Source of the DNA: Aquatica leii | Taxonomy: Eukaryota > Arthropoda > Insecta > Coleoptera > Lampyridae | NCBI GenBank assembly: GCA_035610365.1 | Contig: CM069434.1 | Span: forward strand, 122,630,895 to 122,694,894 | Reading direction: 5' to 3' | DNA length: 64,000 bases | In this document: positions 58,862-64,000 of the stretch, piece by piece | Numbering within the stretch: the stretch's first letter is position 1 | Layout of the letters: every line of letters begins with the position of its first letter | Made by a program: the position numbers and the translations under genes | Notes under the pieces: generated by a model | Databases searched by the model: none | What the model was told of the DNA's origin: nothing | What the model saw: only the letters and a program-made list of their open reading frames with translations

Positions 58862-60240
58862 CGAGGGGTGATCAACTCCTAGAAATCCGTGTACAATTTG
58901 CTTGAAATCCCATAAAATCTTCAGAAATCTTCTAAAAATTGCTTAAAATCTCTTGGAATTCATAAGATCTTTTAAAATCCCGTAGAATATTTGGAGAGTG
59001 CTCGGAGAATAGTCAATCGGTTTTAGTTTCAAATAAGGAGAAACAAGCGAATGTAGGTCTGAAAGTTTGGACTGGACCAGTTCAAATTTGTTGTCGGACA
59101 AACTTACAAGTCAGAGAGTCGAGGTCAATAATTCCAGCCAGCTACAACAAATGTCTCCATTGCATAAAAAGTGGAAGGGTGTTTTTTACAACCGTAATGG
59201 ACCAAATCATAGAAAACTAAAACATGCTGTTGAATGGATGCATTATTTAGTTCCTGATTTTTTTGAAATTTCTAAAATATGTGATTCCTGCCGATTGGAA
59301 ATAACTGCTTTAAAACAACAAAAAGCGAAGGAAGTACCTGACCCAACTTTTGATGTCCCAACGACGTCTTCACATATTGTAGACACTCTTAATACATTAT
59401 TAAAAGAACTTGGAGAATCACTCATTAATGTCAAAAAAAATCTAAGCATTACTCTGGTAAAAAAATAAAAAAGATAAAATCTCCAATGAGGCGAACATTA
59501 TTTCCGCATTCTCAAGAGTCTTCTGATGATGAACCAGAAAAAATTGAAATTTTCTGTACTCAGTAATCTGAATGCAAATTTTTCAAGTGCGCATAGAAAA
59601 AAAAGTCATGATATTAACTTGTTTACCAGAGACATGGAGTGTACATAAAATAATGCGAGAATTTAATGCACCTAACTATATGGTAAGGCAAACAAAAAAA
59701 AAAACTTTTAAAAGAAAAGGGAATACTGGCAAGTCCTGATCAAAAACCGGGTAAAAGCCTATCACAAGAAATAGTAGAAACAGTGTGTTTTACGAAAGCG
59801 ATGACGTAAGTAGAGTAGCCAGGCAAAAGAAACTGTATTTCAGTGAGATATTGAAATCGATCCAAAATTGCAGTCGAAAAAAGATTTATTTTGTATAACC
59901 TGCAAGAAGCATACATTCTTTTCAAAGTATCCTGAGATTAAAGTAGGATTTTCAAAGTTTGCGGAGTTAAGGCTGAAACAGTGTATTTTGGTGGGAAAAA
60001 CTAGTACATACTCAGTTTGTGTTTGTACAATCCACCAAAACATCATACTAATGATTGAGAATGCCCGTTTAAGAACATTAACTAATGAAGGATTTACAAC
60101 GTACAAACATTTTCTGTCTCAAATGTTATGCAACCCTTCTTCTATTGATTATATCATGGGAAACTGTCATTCTTGCCCAGAAACTAATCAAGTAACAGAA
60201 ATTTTAGAGAATGTTTTTGAGAAAAATATAATGATGATAT
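58862..60240 (+). mobile_element. Element related to the 31712 element, cut by a gypsy insertion
   Basis: The left end CGAGGGGTGATCAACTCC matches the 31712 end (CGAGGGGTCAACCACTG), and the similarity continues to GTACAA(A/T)TTGC about 35 bases in. Subterminal words of the type TAAAATCT / AGAAATCTT recur from 58912 to 58990. The preceding CATTTTCT would be one copy of the 8-bp target duplication. The coding region follows at 59067-60240 and is broken at 60240 by the LTR of the Ty3/gypsy element. The right end lies outside the window. Confidence 0.6.
59067..60240 (+). pseudogene. Multi-copy TE-associated protein remnant (function unknown)
   Basis: The first frame (59067-59468) has HKKWKGVFYNRNGPNHRKLK and CDSCRLEI. 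Other frames give HKIMREFNAPNYMVRQTKK (about 59650) and YESDDVSRVARQKK (about 59800). The frame 59868-60240 carries LFCITCKKH, then YPEIKVGFSKFAELR, then STYSVCVCTIHQNIILMI and NCHSCP. I recognise the FSKF.ELRP..C and CVCT.HQN motifs as a family with very many copies in insects and cnidarians. Its place behind a TIR here supports its being an element-encoded protein. Cys and His residues suggest metal binding. It ends at the gypsy insertion (EILENVFEKNIMMI). Confidence 0.55.
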
Positions 60241-60681
60241 TGTTACGAATTTATTTATTAAAAACTAATTTATTTAAACAATTAAAAATACGTTTACTTA
60301 TTCTAGAAATATGTACACTTTTAAATTAACCGAACTAATAAAATCTACTAATATTTAATAAAAACACTTACACTAATTTATATCACTTACAAGCAGATAA
60401 GGTAACGTCCGCGGGTAGCTTCACAATTGTTTACACTAATAATTACGTACACGATTATTCTCGGTATATTTATGTAGACACACACGTGCTAACGATTTAT
60501 TTCCACTTGATAATCTTAATACAGCTGCATTCGCGTTACGACAATAACTGACCTACGATTTCCATCTTCGACATTTATAGACATCGGCGAATCCTTCTAG
60601 AGCGTTCCCTACTTTTCGCTATATCTTCTAGACAGCTTCTAGAAGGCTCTTGCATTTGTAAATAACTTTTCGAACGTTTCA
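60241..60681 (-). repeat. 3' LTR of the right-hand Ty3/gypsy element
   Basis: The interval begins TGTTACGAAT and ends CGAACGTTTCA on the plus strand (TG...CA). It is bordered inside by a minus-strand polypurine tract, AAGAAGGGGGCAG (60694-60682), just after the last codon of pol. Length 441 bp. The 5' LTR is outside the window, so the target duplication cannot be checked. Confidence 0.75.
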
Positions 60682-60701
60682 CTGCCCCCTTCTTAGGACT
60701 G

Positions 60702-62249
60702 TTATGTCCCAGAACTGACGTGACACCGGTAAAAGGGATCGTGGCGATAGCGGCAGCTTCCTCCATTTCGGCAACTTCCTTGACCATAAAAGTAACAGTC
60801 AATGGACTTTTCCTGACCCAATATTCTCCTTGGTTGGTAACTACAGACCAACACTTGAATGCCTGTTCCTCGGAAGACGACCTCCAACATGTTTCGAACT
60901 GTCCTCCAATTCAGTTGATCTAAGCCACAACCAAGCTTGGGTACTGCCAATTTCTTAACATGATGGATCTCCATTTCTCTCTTGAGAGTCCATAATGTTC
61001 GCCACAGATCTTTGTATAACGGCTTAACACGTGAGTATTTCTTGGTGACCAAATAGAAAACGAAGCGTCCGTCACCACGTAGTCCTAAAACTTTTCCGAC
61101 TGCCGGTTGCTGTCTTCGTAATTCATCTAACTGCCCAAACTTCTTTTTAAACACGACTGCAACCCCTCTGGACATGTCAAGATCCTCGCCCACGCAATGT
61201 GCGATGGCGTAATCTTTTTGTGTCTGGAACAGGTCTTGTTGTTCTTCGGTGGTAACTCCGAACCTAGCTTTTCCAGAACCTCCGTATAAGTTTATAAACT
61301 TCTCGAACTCCATTTCTTCGATTGGATTCCTGGTTCTGCTACTTATTACTCTGGTTTGGACCTGGACTTGCGTATTGTGGTTATCGCCAGCAAACGGGGC
61401 TAGACGATCGACGTGGACCACTTTTGGCTTGCCTCTGGGCGGTTTTCGGATGCGGTATATAACGTCGTTAATACGCTGCACGACTTCATAGGGGCCCTCC
61501 CATTGCCTTTGCAGCTTCGGCGACAAACCACGTCTCCGTTGAGGGTTATACAACCAGACCATATCGCCAGGTTGAAACCCACCATTTTGCGCCTTTACGT
61601 CATATCTTGTTTTCATCCTGTCGCTGGCAATTTGTGTGTTTTTACGAACCTCTTCATGTACTTCGTCTAGCCTCTTTGCCAGCTTGCTGACGTAATCTTC
61701 TCCAGCGACTTCCACTTCCGGTCTTCGGCCAAATTGAAGGTCGCATGACAATCGTATTTCACGACCGAGCATTACACAGGATGGTGTTTGGCCTGTGCTT
61801 TCGTGAACGGATGATCGGTATGCCATTAAGAAAACGTGCAAGTACTGATCCCAGTCTCTTTGGTGTTCGGACACTACCTTGGCTAAGTACTTGCCCATTG
61901 TTCGATTCATCCGTTCAACCATGCCGTCAGATTGAGGATGAAGAGGCGTTGTCCTAGTCTTCTTAATTCCTAACAGTCGGCAAACTTCTTGAAACAGCCC
62001 AGACTCAAAATTGCGGCCTTGATCGGAGTGTAATTCCAACGGAACTCCAAACCGGCAGAAAAACTCCTTTACTAATACGTCTGCGACTGTAGCTGCTTTC
62101 TGGTTGGGTATGGCGTAAGCCTCCGTCCATTTCGTGAAATAATCCATCGCCACCAGGATGTATTTATTTCCCGAATCGGATTCTGGGAACGGCCCTGCGA
62201 TGTCAATCGTTACTCTTTCCAAAGGGCTTCCTACGTTGTATTGTTTCAT
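60702..62249 (-). CDS. Integrase - macro domain - CCCH zinc finger frame of Ty3/gypsy pol
   Basis: One uninterrupted frame of 515 codons. Residues 1-170 are the integrase core with Asp16 (TIDIAGP), Asp76 (HSDQG) and Glu112 (MVERMNR), spacing D-35-E. A GPY/F module follows (WEGPYEVVQRINDVIYRI, about 250-285). Residues 345-470 match TARG1/OARD1-type macro domains: AIAHCVGEDLDMSRGVAVVF, RGDGRFVFYLVTKK and PKLGCGLDQLNW. In human TARG1 a Lys and an Asp are catalytic. The Asp is kept (Asp444), but the Lys site reads Arg (about 391), so ADP-ribose binding is likelier than full hydrolase action. C485-x7-C493-x5-C499-x3-H503 is a CCCH finger. Upstream pol has stops, so this copy is probably inactive although this frame is intact. 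The frame has no own start and would be translated as part of pol. Confidence 0.9.
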   Translation of the reverse strand: MKQYNVGSPLERVTIDIAGPFPESDSGNKYILVAMDYFTKWTEAYAIPNQKAATVADVLVKEFFCRFGVPLELHSDQGRNFESGLFQEVCRLLGIKKTRTTPLHPQSDGMVERMNRTMGKYLAKVVSEHQRDWDQYLHVFLMAYRSSVHESTGQTPSCVMLGREIRLSCDLQFGRRPEVEVAGEDYVSKLAKRLDEVHEEVRKNTQIASDRMKTRYDVKAQNGGFQPGDMVWLYNPQRRRGLSPKLQRQWEGPYEVVQRINDVIYRIRKPPRGKPKVVHVDRLAPFAGDNHNTQVQVQTRVISSRTRNPIEEMEFEKFINLYGGSGKARFGVTTEEQQDLFQTQKDYAIAHCVGEDLDMSRGVAVVFKKKFGQLDELRRQQPAVGKVLGLRGDGRFVFYLVTKKYSRVKPLYKDLWRTLWTLKREMEIHHVKKLAVPKLGCGLDQLNWRTVRNMLEVVFRGTGIQVLVCSYQPRRILGQEKSIDCYFYGQGSCRNGGSCRYRHDPFYRCHVSSGT

Positions 62250-62301
62250 GGGTGCTTTGCGCTATCTCGCTGGACCATTTCCTGAAGCGCAGACTATGCA
62301 T

Positions 62302-63946
62302 TTACGGCACCATTTCATGACGTCCTTTGCAATTCATCCAGTAGAATCGTTCTCGCACTTTACCCAACGTGTTCTTAATGCCAAAGTGTCCTCCTGATGT
62401 CCCATCGTGGAGATGCTTCAACACTTCTGTTACCCTGCTCTTCGGCACTACCAGCTGTAGTCTGTTTCCCGTGCCCTCGGCACTTTCTAGGGATCGCTTA
62501 AGAAGACCGTCTTCTACTATGAAGGAGTCCCACTGCGCCCAGTACGCTTTGATATTTCTGCCCAAAGCACTCACTTCTTCCCAGGTTGGTCGTCGGCCGC
62601 TTTCTTTCCAGTCGAGGAGTTGTCTTATTTCAGGATCGTCTTCTTGTTCGCGACGTAACTGCTCAGGTTCCCACTCATCATCAACCATAGCAGTTCTCCG
62701 GAGACATTCGACTTTTTCTTCCAGTCGCGAACAATGGGTGCAGTCCGCCGGACATGGTCTTCTGGACAAGGCATCAGCGTTTCGATGACTGCTTCCAGCA
62801 CGGTGTTCTGTGTCATAGTCATACTCTTGCAGTCTCTCGATCCATCTTGCTACTTGTCCTTCTGGGTTACGGAACTACAGTAGCCATTTTAAGGCGGCGT
62901 GGTCTGTTCTCAGTAAGAATTTTCGTCCATACAAATACTTGTAGAAATGTTCGATGGACTTAACGACTGCTAACAGCTTCCTCCTAGTCACGCAGTAATT
63001 CCTTTCTGGCCTAGACAAAACCTTGTTAAAGTACGCGATAACCTTTTCTTGTCCATCTTGAACCTGCGAAAGGACCGCGCCTATGGCCATATTGCTTGCG
63101 TCGGTATCCAAAACAAACTTTCCATCTTCTCGTGGATAACTCAAAATCGGCGAAGTGACTAGGGCCTGTTTTAGTTGATTAAAAGAATTTTTGCAGTCTT
63201 CATTCATTTGTCAATGGTTTGGCAATATTGGCAAATCCGGGGACAAATCTTCTATAATAAGTGCACAACCCAAGGAAACTTCGGACCTGATGTTTGTCGA
63301 TTGGTCTTGGCCATGCTTGCACTGCTCGGATTTTGTCTGGGTCAGCCCTTACTCCATCTCTAGATACGACGTGGCCAAGGTATTGCACTTCCTTCTTAAA
63401 TACGTGACACTTCTTTGGGCTCAGTTTAAGGTTAGCACCACGTAATCGCTGGAACACTTCCTTTTAGTTGTTCAAATGTTCTTCAAACGACCTTCCAACC
63501 ACGATCACGTCGTCCAGGTAAACCAAGCACGTCTTCCAAGACAATCCGCGCAAGATGGTCTCCATCAAACGCTCGAACGTTGCAGGAGCGTTACACAGGC
63601 CGAAGGGCATTACAGTGAACTGCTACAAACCAGTTTCGATCGTAAAAGCTGTTTTTTCACGATCCTTGGGTTCTAATTCTACCTGCCAGTATCCACTCTT
63701 TAAATCTAACGTAGAAAACCACTGGGATCCTGACAGGGTGTCTAGCGTATCGTCAATTCTGGGTAAAGGGTAGCTGTCCTTTTTGGTCACGTCGTTTAGC
63801 TGTCTGTAGTCTACGCAAAACCTCGTTGATCTATCCTTCTTCTTTACGAGTACCACAGGGGATGCCCATGGGCTACTTGAAGGTTCAATCACGCCTTCCC
63901 TCTCTATATCCGTAATTATTTGTTCGGCTTCTTCTCTTTTCGCCAA
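62302..63946 (-). pseudogene. Reverse transcriptase, RNase H and integrase N-terminus of the same gypsy pol
   Basis: The frame from 63946 holds GVIEPSSSPWASPVVLVKKK and FSTLDLKSGYWQVELEPKDR (first catalytic Asp). A frameshift at about 63625 leads to TVMPFGLCNAPATFERLMET and YLDDVIVV, then a TAA at about 63465. KCHVFKKEVQYLGHVVSRDG follows to 63200. After another shift, RNase H reads FVLDTDASNMAIGAVLSQVQ and LLRTDHAALKWLL, then a TAG at 62875. The frame resumes (EYDYDTEHRAGSSHRNADAL) into the integrase zinc domain (HDGTSGGHFGI, RFYW) and shifts once more near 62300 before the 515-codon frame. At least five lesions show that this copy is dead, though domain order is complete. Confidence 0.9.
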
Positions 63947-64000
63947 AGGAAGCCTGCGTGGATGTTGTCGTATCGGCCGAGCGTCTCCGGTATTAATTTT

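Larger units (their letters stand above)
60682..64000 (-). mobile_element. Ty3/gypsy element with macro-domain pol tail (5' part outside window)
   Basis: From the right edge leftwards: reverse transcriptase, RNase H, integrase, macro domain, CCCH finger, polypurine tract, LTR. Its insertion target is the coding part of the 58862 element, and it lies antisense to the slowmo-type exons. A second, older member of the same family is at 46085-47590. Confidence 0.85.

Noticed and set aside
61100..62249. Macro domain as a separate host OARD1 gene read through by chance
   Set aside because: It is in the same uninterrupted frame as the integrase, has no own start or intron, and ends just before the polypurine tract and LTR.

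Overview
The window is AT-rich, intron-bearing animal DNA, almost certainly from an insect (a beetle is my guess, from the transposon mix, and is not proven). There is no bacterial signal: no operons, ribosome binding sites or rRNA. I recognise one host gene. The first two coding exons of a slowmo/PRELID3-type mitochondrial lipid-transfer protein lie at 56115-56371 (+), and the rest of the gene is not found before base 64000. Nearly everything else identifiable is transposable-element (TE) sequence, mostly decayed and often nested.

Layout. 1-430: LINE endonuclease scrap (-). 853-2270: pogo/jerky-type transposase pseudogene (-). 2345-3042: Crypton tyrosine-recombinase remnant (+). 3403-3892: one copy of an interspersed repeat whose other copy is 19941-20568 (-). 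4205-6230: two truncated Penelope-like elements (PLEs) head to head, the right one with a hammerhead ribozyme core. 8610-9143: piggyBac 3' remnant. 10620-11640: pseudogene of a multi-copy animal family. 13108-15303: a near-complete but internally deleted PLE with terminal repeats, a 13-bp target duplication and a second hammerhead. 16540-16960: piggyBac fragment. 18250-19030: Tc1/mariner-type fragment. 22090-23335: solo PLE terminal repeat, then a Tc1-like remnant. 23634-24911: pseudogene of another multi-copy family.

25626-31199 is a hAT (ZMYM1-like) transposon split by a 2.6-kb element (26171-28775) with short-repeat arrays at both ends, which itself holds a LINE fragment. 31712-33955 is a complete element (17-bp perfect inverted ends, 8-bp target duplication) carrying a non-transposase gene. 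37821-41870 is a complete piggyBac element flanked by TTAA. The central part of its transposase is inverted relative to both ends, and it contains a MITE-like element with a tRNA-like sequence and 130-bp tandem repeats. 44526-45660 is a third PLE family with a third hammerhead. 45655-46057 is a pogo fragment, 46085-47590 a decayed Ty3/gypsy, 50330-51250 a hAT (P52rIPK-like) remnant and 51567-55314 a largely open Ty3/gypsy gag-pol.

Downstream of the slowmo-type exons, in what is probably a long intron, lie a 1.4-kb hairpin MITE (57323-58698), an element with ends like those of 31712 (58862-60240), and a Ty3/gypsy element inserted into it (60241 to beyond 64000). That last element has the most unusual finding of the window: its integrase reading frame continues without a stop into a TARG1/OARD1-like macro (ADP-ribose-binding) domain and then a CCCH zinc finger.
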